A stretch of 64,000 nucleotides of DNA. Origin: Allohoeflea poritis. GTDB taxonomy: Bacteria; Pseudomonadota; Alphaproteobacteria; Rhizobiales; Rhizobiaceae. The number at the start of each line of letters is the position of its first letter. Position 1 is the first letter of the stretch. The stretch is from positions 1-64,000 of the forward strand of contig NZ_JAPJZH010000021.1 of the NCBI RefSeq assembly GCF_027889715.1. The letters are read 5' to 3'. Below the pieces are notes generated by a model. It had not been told where the DNA came from and did not search any database. It saw nothing but the letters and a program-made list of their open reading frames with translations. The position numbers and the translations under genes are program-made. This document shows positions 54,937-63,374 of the stretch, piece by piece.

Positions 54937-56413
54937 CCAGCAGCGTATCGATACCCTGCGAAGCGAACCCGTAGCGGCGCGAAAACTGTTCATTGACGGT
55001 CAGTGGCAATCCGGCAGCGGCGGCGTGCTCGAGGTGCTGAGCCCGATCGACGGGTCCGTGCTGACGACCATCGAGCGCGCATCCGCCGATGACATGACGC
55101 GGGCGATCGCTTCAGCGCGTACCGCCTTCGACGATGGCCGCTGGTCGCGGCTTGCCCCGGCCGGCCGCAAGAAGGTGCTGCACCGGCTCGCCGACCTGAT
55201 CGAACGCGAGGCGCTGGCCCTGTCGGTACTCGGCGTGCGCGACAACGGCACGGAAATCAACATGGCCTTCAAGGCCGAAAGCGGCTCGGCCGCCGGCACA
55301 TTCCGCTACTACGCCGAGGCCATCGACAAGGTCTATGGCGAGATCGCGCCGACAGATGAAAACATCCTGGCGCTGGTTCACAAGGAGCCGGTCGGCGTCG
55401 TCGGCGCGATCGTGCCCTGGAATTTCCCGCTGATGATCGGCGCCTGGAAGATCGCTCCGGCCCTGGCCGCCGGCAACAGCATCGTCCTGAAGCCCGCGGA
55501 AACCGCGTCATTGTCGCTGCTGCGGCTGGCCGAACTCGCATCGGAGGCCGGCCTGCCGGACGGCGTCTTCAATGTCGTCACCGGCAAGGGTTCGGTCGTC
55601 GGCGAGGCGTTGGCCCTGTCGATGGATGTCGACGTGCTGGCTTTCACCGGTTCGGGAGCGACGGGCCGTCGTCTGCTTGAATATGCGGCGCGTTCCAACC
55701 TGAAACGTTGCTATCTGGAGCTCGGCGGCAAGTCCCCCAACATCGTCTTTGCAGATGCGCCGGACCTCGACCGGGCGGCCGGCGTCTCGGCATCCGGCAT
55801 CTTCCGCAATTCGGGTCAGGTCTGCGTCGCCGGCTCGCGCCTGCTGGTCCAGCGCGAGATCCATGACGATTTCGTTGCCGCGCTGGCAAAGCGCGCCGAG
55901 GCCTTCCGGGTCGGCGATCCGCTCGACCTTGGCAGCGATATCGGCGCCGTCAACAGCCTCGCCCAGCTCGAAGGTGATCTCGCATTCGTCGCCACGGCTG
56001 AGAAGGAGGGCGCCGAGCGCGTGACCGGAGGCAACAGGATCCTCGAGGACACAGGCGGCTATTACATGCAGCCGACCGTGCTGACGGGCGTCGGCCCGCG
56101 CGATACGGTCGCCCAGGAGGAAGTGTTCGGCCCGGTGCTGGCCGTGATCCCCTTTGACAGCGAGGACGAAGCCATTGCCATCGCCAATGACAGCAATTTC
56201 GGACTTGCCGGCGCGGTCTGGACGTCCGACCTTTCCCGCGCCCATCGCATGGTCCGGCGCGTCAAGACGGGTGTCATCCACGTCAACACCTATGGCGGCG
56301 CCGATGCCACCGTGCCGCTGGGCGGCGTGAAACAGTCCGGCAACGGCCACGACAAGTCGCTGCATGCGCTGGACAAGTATTTTGATCTGAAGACGGCCTG
56401 GATTCAGCTCTAG
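54929..56413 (+). CDS. NAD(P)-dependent aldehyde dehydrogenase
   Basis: A 494-residue ALDH with PWNFP, FTGSGATGR, Glu in LELGGKSPNIVF and Cys in NSGQVCVAGSR. It resembles the gamma-(glutamyl)aminobutyraldehyde / betaine-aldehyde group. Given the divergent omega-aminotransferase, it may oxidise the aldehyde that enzyme makes; this is inference from position. It overlaps tctA and is followed by the Tm-1-like gene after 22 nt. Confidence 0.92.
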   Translation: MLDQQRIDTLRSEPVAARKLFIDGQWQSGSGGVLEVLSPIDGSVLTTIERASADDMTRAIASARTAFDDGRWSRLAPAGRKKVLHRLADLIEREALALSVLGVRDNGTEINMAFKAESGSAAGTFRYYAEAIDKVYGEIAPTDENILALVHKEPVGVVGAIVPWNFPLMIGAWKIAPALAAGNSIVLKPAETASLSLLRLAELASEAGLPDGVFNVVTGKGSVVGEALALSMDVDVLAFTGSGATGRRLLEYAARSNLKRCYLELGGKSPNIVFADAPDLDRAAGVSASGIFRNSGQVCVAGSRLLVQREIHDDFVAALAKRAEAFRVGDPLDLGSDIGAVNSLAQLEGDLAFVATAEKEGAERVTGGNRILEDTGGYYMQPTVLTGVGPRDTVAQEEVFGPVLAVIPFDSEDEAIAIANDSNFGLAGAVWTSDLSRAHRMVRRVKTGVIHVNTYGGADATVPLGGVKQSGNGHDKSLHALDKYFDLKTAWIQL

Positions 56414-56435
56414 ACCGAAGAAACGGGATTGCGCC

Positions 56436-57668
56436 ATGTCTGACAAGACGATCCTCGTCATAGGCACCTATGACACCAAGGACGATGAACTGAACTATGT
56501 GGCCTCCCGCATCAAGGCGCAGGGCGGCAAGGTCCTGACCATGGATGTCAGCGTGCTCGGCGATCCGGCCACCCCGACCGACTATTCCAAACACGCGGTC
56601 GCCGAGGCCGGTGGATCGTCGATCCGGGCGGCGATCGATTCGGGCGATGAAAACACCGCCATGCAGATCATGGCCGAAGGCTGCGCTGCGCTCTGCCTGA
56701 AACTGTGGCACGACCGCATGTTCGATGGCGTGATCATGCTCGGCGGCTCGATGGGAACGGATCTGGCGCTGGATGTGACGGCCGCGCTGCCCGTCGGCGT
56801 TCCGAAATACATCGTCTCAACGGTCTCTTTCTCGCCCATGCTGCCGCCGGAACGCCTGGCGCCGGACGTGCAGATGATCCTGTGGGCCGGCGGTCTCTAC
56901 GGGCTCAACGCGATCTGCAAATCCTCGCTGTCGCAGGCCGCCGGTGCCGTGCTCGGCGCGGCGCGCGCGGTCGAGACGCTGCCGCGCGAGCGTCCGCTGG
57001 TCGGCATGACGAGCCTCGGCTCCAGCGCCTTGCGCTACATGCTGCGGCTGAAGCCGGCACTGGAGGAGCGCGGTTTCGACCTCGCCGTCTTCCACGCGAC
57101 GGGCATGGGCGGGCGCGCCTTTGAAGGCCTTGCAGCTCAGGGCGCTTTTGTCTGCGTCATGGATTTCTGCACCCAGGAGGTCGGCAATCACATTCACGGA
57201 TCGAACATATCGGCCGGACCGGACAGGCTGACGTCGGCGGGCCGTGAGGGTGTGCCGCAGATCGTCTCGGCCGGTTGCTACGATCTTGTCGACATCGTCG
57301 CCTGGCAGGGTGTTCCCGACAAATGGTCCGGCCACCCGAACCACACCCACAACCGGCTGATCAATTCCATTGTGCTGAATGACGAGGAGCGCCGCGCCGT
57401 TGCCCGCGCCCATTGCGAGCGCCTTGCCGGAGCGCAAGGCCCGACGGCGTTCCTGATGCCGAACAGGGGCTTCGGCGAATGGGACCGGGAAGGCGCTGAC
57501 CTTCATGATCCCGCAGGTCTCGGTTCTTTCCTGGATGAAATGCGCAGCCATGTGCCGGCAAATGTCGATTTCAGGGAACTCGACTGCCACATAAACGACG
57601 ATGGGTTTGCCGACGAAGCGCTTCAGATCTTCGACCGCTGGCGCGAGGAGGGGGTTATCTCCGTGTAA
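56436..57668 (+). CDS. Tm-1-like ATP-binding domain protein (UPF0261)
   Basis: A 410-residue protein of the UPF0261/Tm-1-like family. TILVIGTYDTKDDELNYV opens the N-domain; MLGGSMGTDLA and FHATGMGGRAFE are conserved loops. Relatives occur in catabolic operons and as the N-part of plant Tm-1; they bind ATP but their bacterial reaction is unknown. As last gene of the Tct operon it is probably an uncharacterised enzyme of the imported acid's catabolism. A small TTAGCG-CTAC-CGCTAA hairpin lies just after the stop (57675-57690). Confidence 0.88.
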   Translation: MSDKTILVIGTYDTKDDELNYVASRIKAQGGKVLTMDVSVLGDPATPTDYSKHAVAEAGGSSIRAAIDSGDENTAMQIMAEGCAALCLKLWHDRMFDGVIMLGGSMGTDLALDVTAALPVGVPKYIVSTVSFSPMLPPERLAPDVQMILWAGGLYGLNAICKSSLSQAAGAVLGAARAVETLPRERPLVGMTSLGSSALRYMLRLKPALEERGFDLAVFHATGMGGRAFEGLAAQGAFVCVMDFCTQEVGNHIHGSNISAGPDRLTSAGREGVPQIVSAGCYDLVDIVAWQGVPDKWSGHPNHTHNRLINSIVLNDEERRAVARAHCERLAGAQGPTAFLMPNRGFGEWDREGADLHDPAGLGSFLDEMRSHVPANVDFRELDCHINDDGFADEALQIFDRWREEGVISV

Positions 57669-57686
57669 CGGCTCTTAGCGCTACCG

Positions 57687-58403
57687 CTAATTCACCGCAT
57701 CGTCATCGCATGGCCAGCTTTGCGGCGCTTTGAGACCGGCCGGCAGGACCGTCTTGGAATCGCCGCAGCTCAGTTCAAGCTGCGCATCGGAAAGACCGAG
57801 CGCATTGCTGAGATCCTGTCCCTCGAAACGCGCTAGAAACAGATAGGCGGAATCGAAATTGACGCCGGTGCCCAGCCTGGCGGTGCGAAAATCGGCCCGC
57901 GCCAGGATGGCGAAGTTGAAATCAACGTTCCCAAGGCTGGTGCCGGAAAAATCCGACCGTCCGAGTTCTGCTTTTGAGAAGTCGACATTCTTCAATGTCG
58001 ACCCCGTGAAATCGGCTCTTTGCATCTCCGATTTCTCGAAATCCGCGCCCGTCAGATTTGTGTTGTGAAAGCGTGTGCGGTAGCCGAGCGCGCGCGACAG
58101 GTTGGCGCCCTTGAGGCTTGAATCGTCAAGATGCGAGCGCACCAGGGTCGCCTTGGTCAGGTTCGCACCGTCGAGATTGGAATCGCGCAAATCCGTTGTC
58201 GAAAGATCAGTGCCGCTCATATTCGCGTCACTCAGATCGGTGCCCCGCAGAATAAGGTTGCTCTTTCGGCAGTCAGCCCAATCAACGCCCGCCCTGGGGC
58301 TGTCGGAACATCCCGCCATTGCTGGCGTGGTGAAACCCGTCATCGCGGCGATGGCCGCGGTCGCAAGGGTTGTCGGGATAAGGCTTTGCCGAGAGACGGA
58401 CAT
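57687..58403 (-). CDS. Exported pentapeptide-repeat protein
   Basis: A 238-residue protein with a signal peptide (cleavage after AMA, about residue 29) and some 25 tandem A(D/N)Lxx-type repeats from about residue 50 to 200. These form a right-handed quadrilateral beta-helix. A Cys pair near the start (GCSDSP, ADCRKS) and another at the end (SCGDS, SWPC) may close the helix with disulfides. It lies 110 nt downstream of the L,D-transpeptidase gene on the same strand, so an envelope role is likely. No DNA-gyrase protection role should be assumed for an exported protein. Confidence 0.88.
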   Translation of the reverse strand: MSVSRQSLIPTTLATAAIAAMTGFTTPAMAGCSDSPRAGVDWADCRKSNLILRGTDLSDANMSGTDLSTTDLRDSNLDGANLTKATLVRSHLDDSSLKGANLSRALGYRTRFHNTNLTGADFEKSEMQRADFTGSTLKNVDFSKAELGRSDFSGTSLGNVDFNFAILARADFRTARLGTGVNFDSAYLFLARFEGQDLSNALGLSDAQLELSCGDSKTVLPAGLKAPQSWPCDDDAVN

Positions 58404-58513
58404 GGGATCGCTCCAAGGGGCTGTGAACCGGATGGAAAGGCCGGTTTGATGTCAACATAATGAAGATATGTGTGCGGAGCCGCCCGTTGCAAGTCGGTTC
58501 CGCACAAGGATCT

Positions 58514-59191
58514 TCAAGTCACGACGATTTTCGCGTTCGTCGGCACCCGCCCGTACAGATGAATGACGTCCTGGTTCATCATCCGCACGCAGCCGCTCGA
58601 GACCGCCTTGCCGATTGTCCAGTATTCCGGCGTGCCGTGAATGCGGTACAGCGTGTCGACATTGCCCTGGAAGATATAGAGCGCCCGCGCACCCAGCGGA
58701 TTGTTGAGGCCGGGCGGCATGCCGCCGTTCCGCACGCTCCATTTTTCCAGTTCGGGTTGCCGGCGGATCATGCTGTCCGGCGGCGTCCATTTCGGCCACG
58801 CCTGCTTCCAGGCGACCCGTGCGCGCCCGGACCATTCGAAGCCGGCGCGTCCGAGCCCGACGCCGTAGCGCATGGCCCGCCGGTCGCTTTCCACCAGATA
58901 GAGATAGAAGGTGCGGGTGTCGACAACGATGGTTCCGGGTGCTTCCGGACCGCGATAGGCCACCTGCCGGCGGTAATACTGCTTCGGCACCCGGCTGATA
59001 TCCACCGCCGGGATTGGGAAGCGCTCGTCCCGAACGGGACCGTACATCAGTGCATAATTGCTTGTGGCGCGCGGCAGCACGACGTCTGTGTCGGGCTCTG
59101 CGGTCGACGTGCAGCCGGCAAGCGCGAGCCCGCCGAGGCTTGCCGAGCCTGTAAGGAACTGCCGGCGGTTCATTTGGTTTGCGAATGCCAT
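58514..59191 (-). CDS. L,D-transpeptidase (YkuD), Tat-type lipoprotein
   Basis: A 225-residue YkuD enzyme with His185 (RIHGTPEY) and Cys201 (AVSSGCVRM). The N-terminus combines a twin-arginine motif NRRQFLTG with the lipobox LALAGC (Cys27), so it should be a Tat-exported lipoprotein. It is the second L,D-transpeptidase in the window preceded by a small secreted Cys protein; the gap is 196 nt. The gap holds a hairpin AGCCGG/CCGGCT (59359-59376) without a T-run. Confidence 0.92.
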   Translation of the reverse strand: MAFANQMNRRQFLTGSASLGGLALAGCTSTAEPDTDVVLPRATSNYALMYGPVRDERFPIPAVDISRVPKQYYRRQVAYRGPEAPGTIVVDTRTFYLYLVESDRRAMRYGVGLGRAGFEWSGRARVAWKQAWPKWTPPDSMIRRQPELEKWSVRNGGMPPGLNNPLGARALYIFQGNVDTLYRIHGTPEYWTIGKAVSSGCVRMMNQDVIHLYGRVPTNAKIVVT

Positions 59192-59387
59192 GGCTTTGTT
59201 TCCCGATTTCGAGATAGACCCGTGGCTGCTTGCCCGGATCGTCGCTCATGCTGATCCATAGTCTGGCGAAGACTGTTCAACCCCTGTTGGCAGTGGCAGG
59301 CCGTCCCGCGGCCAAGTCAGCAAACGAGGCTGAAATTCTTCGCATTGGTGATTGGTGGAGCCGGCGGCAACCGGCTGATGTCGCAGG

Positions 59388-59726
59388 TCAGACGATGGGA
59401 GGACGAAACTGTGCCTTGCCCGCCAGCCAGTCAGGCAACAGGCTGACCGTCCCGCCGTAACCGGTACCGAGGCCGGTAATGTTCATGTCGCAGCTTGCCG
59501 GCAGGAAAGAGCAGTCCACGGAACAGGGCGTCGCCGATCCCGATTTGGCAATCGCGTCCGGGCAGCATTGTGTGGTCGGCTTCGCCGCCGCATCGCCGGC
59601 GTTGATGAAGGCCGCTTCCTGAAAAGCGGATGCCTTTGCCACGGACTGCGTGAACGGTCCTTGCGCCGCCGAAGCGACGGTCGCCGAAAACACCAGCAAC
59701 AGTAGCGCACAAAGCCAGTTCATCAT
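59388..59726 (-). CDS. Small secreted Cys-motif protein (CC...CxxDCxFLPA), copy 2
   Basis: A 112-residue protein with a signal peptide (about residues 1-20, cleavage near VASAA). Cys54-Cys55 are followed by Cys68-x3-Cys72 in CSVDCSFLPA; an extra Cys79 is present and the chain ends FRPPIV. It is a paralog of the protein at 13.6 kb: same length, same CC position, same CxxDCxFLPA and RPPI end, otherwise diverged. Two consecutive ATG codons (59726, 59723) could start it; the first gives the same 46-nt distance to the upstream dyad as in copy 1. Confidence 0.68.
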   Translation of the reverse strand: MMNWLCALLLLVFSATVASAAQGPFTQSVAKASAFQEAAFINAGDAAAKPTTQCCPDAIAKSGSATPCSVDCSFLPASCDMNITGLGTGYGGTVSLLPDWLAGKAQFRPPIV

Positions 59727-59772
59727 GGCTGGTTCTTAGCGCAGTGGACGTTCAATTGCCACCGCGTCCGGA

Positions 59773-59786
59773 TCACGCAGTCGTGA
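59773..59786 (-). promoter_or_regulatory. TCACG-N4-CGTGA dyad upstream of L,D-transpeptidase cassette 2
   Basis: Read toward the gene, TCACGACTGCGTGA ends 46 nt before ATG 59726. It matches the dyad before cassette 1 at 12 of 14 positions including both half sites. The rest of the 156 bp to dedA shows no other clear element. Confidence 0.5.
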
Positions 59787-59882
59787 AGAGGACTGTGCTG
59801 TGGATGGCTCCTGTGGAGCAGTGCTGCGCCCTGTGTTATCTCTTGCTTTGTGTAACGCGGCCAACGGGAAAGACGGACACAG

Positions 59883-60497
59883 GTGCCATCGTGGTTGTCA
59901 CATCTTGAACCGCTTGTGCGCGAGTTCGGCCTGCCGGGCCTTTTTATCGACGTCATGCTGGAAGCTCTTGGCCTGCCGCTGCCCGGCGAGACGCTGATCA
60001 TCGTCGCCTCCGGACTTGCGGCGCTCGGCCAGATGAACATCATGGCTGTCGCTTTGACGGCCTTTGCTGCAGCCGTGGTCGGCGACAATATCGGCTACCT
60101 GATCGGCCGGAAGCTGGGGCGGCCGTTGATCGTGCGCCACGGCAGCCGTTTCGGCATCACCCATGACCGGCTGGCCGCCGCCGAGGACCTGATCCAGAAA
60201 CGCGGACCGATCGTCGTGGCCTTCGCGCGCTTCTTTGTCCTTCTTCGGCAATTGAACGGCATCGCCGCCGGTTGCGCCGGCATGCACTGGTTGCGGTTCC
60301 TCGCCGCCAATATGGTCGGTGCGGCGATGTGGGTCGGCCTGTGGTCGAGCCTCGCCTATCATTTCGGCAAGGACACTTCGATCCTGCCGCGCATCTGGCA
60401 CCAGCTCTCCGCGATCGCCATGATCGCGGTCCCCGCCATCATTCTTGTGCTGGCCATCGCCGCTCTTTTGTTCTGGTGGCGGCGGCGCTCGCGCTGA
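59883..60497 (+). CDS. DedA family membrane protein
   Basis: A 204-residue DedA/SNARE-associated protein. ALGLPLPGETLIIVASGLAA is the first re-entrant element with its conserved Pro and Glu, and GDNIGYLIGRKLGRPLI and FARFFVLLRQLNGIAAG hold the family Arg residues. Relatives flip undecaprenyl phosphate or other lipids across the inner membrane. The start is GTG at 59883. It diverges from the small Cys protein gene. Confidence 0.88.
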   Translation: MPSWLSHLEPLVREFGLPGLFIDVMLEALGLPLPGETLIIVASGLAALGQMNIMAVALTAFAAAVVGDNIGYLIGRKLGRPLIVRHGSRFGITHDRLAAAEDLIQKRGPIVVAFARFFVLLRQLNGIAAGCAGMHWLRFLAANMVGAAMWVGLWSSLAYHFGKDTSILPRIWHQLSAIAMIAVPAIILVLAIAALLFWWRRRSR

Positions 60498-60604
60498 CGC
60501 CCCGCCATCATTTGCAGCGCGCCTATTGCAGTGCAAAATATCCTGCATATCTAAACGCCATAATGCTGAATTCCTTGGCGTGGTTTGCTTTTGCGCCGCA
60601 ACAA

Positions 60605-60622
60605 CTGTCGTAATTCTGTGAA
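60605..60622 (+). promoter_or_regulatory. Pho-box-like PhoB site upstream of phaC
   Basis: CTGTCGT (60605-60611) and CTGTGAA (60616-60622) are direct 7-bp repeats separated by AATT, the 11-nt period of a PhoB box. By eye it matches the enterobacterial consensus at 14 of 18 positions. It lies 42 nt before ATG 60664. Confidence 0.5.
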
Positions 60623-60663
60623 ATAGGAAGTTCACTGTTAAGCGGCAGGAAGGAGCCGGATTG

Positions 60664-62571
60664 ATGTCGTCAAAATCGCTTTCGCGCGACCGCAGGAAAT
60701 CCGCGGCCGCAAAACGGACGAACGGCAAGCGTCCGGCCGGTCATGCGGACCTGCCGGAAACGCTTCGCAGTGCGCTGAAGAACCCGTCCGAGACGCCGCG
60801 TGAACCGGCGCCCGCCGAGGCCGCGCCCGATCGTGATTCCCCCGCATCGAAAGACTACGAAGACGTTCTTGACCGCTCGCTGCGCGCAACGACGGCCCAT
60901 TTCACGGCGGCGGTCTCGCCTGCCGCCATTGCCGGCGCGTTTCTTGACTGGTCCGTGCACCTGTCGACACTGCCGGGAAAGCAGATGCAGCTTGCCGAAA
61001 AGGCTTTTCGCAAGGGAGCGCGCCTGTCCGGTTACGCGAGCCGGAGCATGCTTGCCTCCGAGCATGTCGAGCCCTGCATCGAGCCGTTGCCGGGAGATCG
61101 CCGTTTTCGCAACGAGGCGTGGCAGAGCTGGCCGTTCAACATCCTGCACCAGTCGTTCCTGCTCAATCAGCAGTGGTGGCACAATGCCACCACCGGTGTG
61201 CGCGGCGTGACGAAGCAGCACGAAAACGTCGTTTCTTTCGCCATGCGGCAGCTTCTCGACATGGCCTCGCCCTCCAACTTCCCGATGACCAATCCTGAGG
61301 TACTGGCGCGGACCCGGGAGGAGGGCGGCATGAACCTGGTGCGCGGTTGCCAATATTTCATCGAGGATTGGCAGCGCGCGGTCACCGGCGGGAAACCCGC
61401 TGGAACAAAGGCGTTTGAACTCGGCACGGACCTCGCCGCCACGCCGGGCAAAGTCGTCTATCGCAACCGTTTGATCGAGCTGATCCAGTACGAGCCGACG
61501 ACGGAGAATGTGCATCCCGAACCGATCCTGATCGTGCCGGCCTGGATCATGAAATACTACATCCTGGACCTGTCGCCGCAGAACTCGCTCGTTCGTTATC
61601 TGACCGCCCAGGGTTTCACGGTTTTCATCATATCGTGGAAGAACCCCGATACGGACGATCGCGATCTCGGCATGGATGACTACAGAACACTCGGCATCAT
61701 GGATGCGCTGGACACGGCCTGCACGGTAGCGGGCAGCGAAAAGGTGCACGCGATCGGCTATTGTCTTGGCGGCACGCTCCTGTCCATCGCTGCCGCCGCG
61801 ATGGCCCGCGATGGCGACGATCGCCTTGCGACGGTTTCACTGTTCGCCGCGCAGACGGACTTCACCGAGGCCGGTGAATTGATGCTGTTCATCGATGAGA
61901 GCCAGGTCAGCTTCCTGGAAGACATGATGTGGGAGCAGGGCTATCTCGACACCAGCCAGATGGCCGGCGCGTTCCAGCTCCTGCGGTCCAACGATCTCAT
62001 CTGGTCGCGCGCTGTGCACAACTATCTGATGGGCGAGCGCGACCCGATGAACGACCTGATGGCCTGGAACGCCGACGCGACCCGCATGCCCTACCGCATG
62101 CACTCGGAATATCTTCGCCGGCTGTTCCTCGACAACGACCTTGCGGAGGGGCACTACGAGGTCGGCGGCGGACCGGTGACGATCTCGGACATTCGCGCGC
62201 CGATTTTCGCCGTCGGCACGGAAAGAGACCATGTCGCGCCGTGGCACTCCGTCTACAAGCTCAATCTCCTGACGGATACCGAGGTCACATTCGTGCTGAC
62301 CAGCGGCGGCCACAATGCCGGAATCGTATCGGAGCCCGGCCACCCGCGCCGCCACTACCGCCTGGCGACGCGGCCGCATGACGGACTTTATGTCGATCCG
62401 GATGCATGGGTTGCAGGCAACGCGCCGAAGGACGGCTCCTGGTGGCCCGAACTTGCAGCCTGGCTGAAGGCGCGCTCGGGAAGTCCCGTGGCGCCGCCGG
62501 CCATGGGCGCACCCGGTGCCGGGATCGAACCGCTGGCCGATGCGCCCGGCACCTATGTCCACATGAGCTGA
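60664..62571 (+). CDS. phaC: Poly(3-hydroxyalkanoate) synthase, class I
   Basis: A 635-residue PHA synthase. The lipase-like box GYCLGG has the catalytic Cys at residue 367; the Asp is in GTERDHVAPW and the His in SGGHNAGIVSEPG. The first ~60 residues are a charged, low-complexity extension. The gene starts at ATG 60664 within TTGATG, with GGAGCCGG upstream. fabI and a MaoC-phosphotransacetylase fusion gene follow, as in rhizobial pta/ackA loci, so this copy may be tied to acetyl phosphate metabolism under phosphate limitation. Confidence 0.93.
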   Translation: MSSKSLSRDRRKSAAAKRTNGKRPAGHADLPETLRSALKNPSETPREPAPAEAAPDRDSPASKDYEDVLDRSLRATTAHFTAAVSPAAIAGAFLDWSVHLSTLPGKQMQLAEKAFRKGARLSGYASRSMLASEHVEPCIEPLPGDRRFRNEAWQSWPFNILHQSFLLNQQWWHNATTGVRGVTKQHENVVSFAMRQLLDMASPSNFPMTNPEVLARTREEGGMNLVRGCQYFIEDWQRAVTGGKPAGTKAFELGTDLAATPGKVVYRNRLIELIQYEPTTENVHPEPILIVPAWIMKYYILDLSPQNSLVRYLTAQGFTVFIISWKNPDTDDRDLGMDDYRTLGIMDALDTACTVAGSEKVHAIGYCLGGTLLSIAAAAMARDGDDRLATVSLFAAQTDFTEAGELMLFIDESQVSFLEDMMWEQGYLDTSQMAGAFQLLRSNDLIWSRAVHNYLMGERDPMNDLMAWNADATRMPYRMHSEYLRRLFLDNDLAEGHYEVGGGPVTISDIRAPIFAVGTERDHVAPWHSVYKLNLLTDTEVTFVLTSGGHNAGIVSEPGHPRRHYRLATRPHDGLYVDPDAWVAGNAPKDGSWWPELAAWLKARSGSPVAPPAMGAPGAGIEPLADAPGTYVHMS

Positions 62572-62583
62572 AGGGATTCAACC

Positions 62584-63360
62584 ATGACACCGCTCGCCGG
62601 ACTGATCGAAGGAAAGCGCGGCCTGGTCGTCGGCATCGCCAATGAAGATTCCATCGCTTCCGGCTGCGCCCGCGCCTTCAGCGCCGGCGGAGGCCGTCTT
62701 GCGGTCACCTATCTGAACGACAAGGCCAGGCCCCACGTTGCACCCGTGGCCGAAGCGGTCGGCGCCGAAATGCTCATGCCGCTCGATGTCCGCGACGATG
62801 CGCAGATGGACGCGCTGTTCGAGCGGATCGAAAGCGAATGGGGCGGGCTTGATTTCGTGCTCCATTCCATCGCCTATTGCCCGCTCGAGGATCTGCACGG
62901 ATCGGTATCCAACTGTTCGCGCGAGGGCTTCGCCGAAGCCATGGACATCTCCTGCCACTCCTTCATCCGCATGGCCAGGCGTTCCGTCCCGCTCATGAAG
63001 GATGGCGGCTGCCTGCTGACCGTCAGCTACTACGGCGCCGAGAAGGTGGTCGATCACTATAACATCATGGGGCCGGTCAAGGCGGCGCTGGAATCGACAG
63101 TGCGATACCTCGCGGCCGAACTGGGCTCGCGCGACATCAGGGTCAATGCCCTCTCGCCCGGCCCGCTGCAGACACGCGCCGCCTCCGGAATTGCCTTTTT
63201 CGACAAGCTGATCGACGATGCGCGCGATCGTGCGCCGGCCCGCCGGCTTGTCACGATCGACGATGTCGGCAATATGGCGGTCGGTCTCGTCAGCGATGCA
63301 GCACGCAACGTGACGGGCAACATATCTTACGTCGATGCCGGCTATCACGTGATTGCCTGA
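62584..63360 (+). CDS. fabI: Enoyl-ACP reductase
   Basis: A 258-residue FabI-type reductase for the last step of fatty-acid elongation. GIANEDSIASGCA is the NADH loop; the catalytic Tyr-x6-Lys is YNIMGPVK (about residues 159-166), with the preceding Tyr in SYYGAEK. It starts 12 nt after phaC. Rhizobia usually carry further FabI copies, and this one may serve the local operon. Confidence 0.92.
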   Translation: MTPLAGLIEGKRGLVVGIANEDSIASGCARAFSAGGGRLAVTYLNDKARPHVAPVAEAVGAEMLMPLDVRDDAQMDALFERIESEWGGLDFVLHSIAYCPLEDLHGSVSNCSREGFAEAMDISCHSFIRMARRSVPLMKDGGCLLTVSYYGAEKVVDHYNIMGPVKAALESTVRYLAAELGSRDIRVNALSPGPLQTRAASGIAFFDKLIDDARDRAPARRLVTIDDVGNMAVGLVSDAARNVTGNISYVDAGYHVIA

Positions 63361-63374
63361 CCGGGGTTTGCCAG

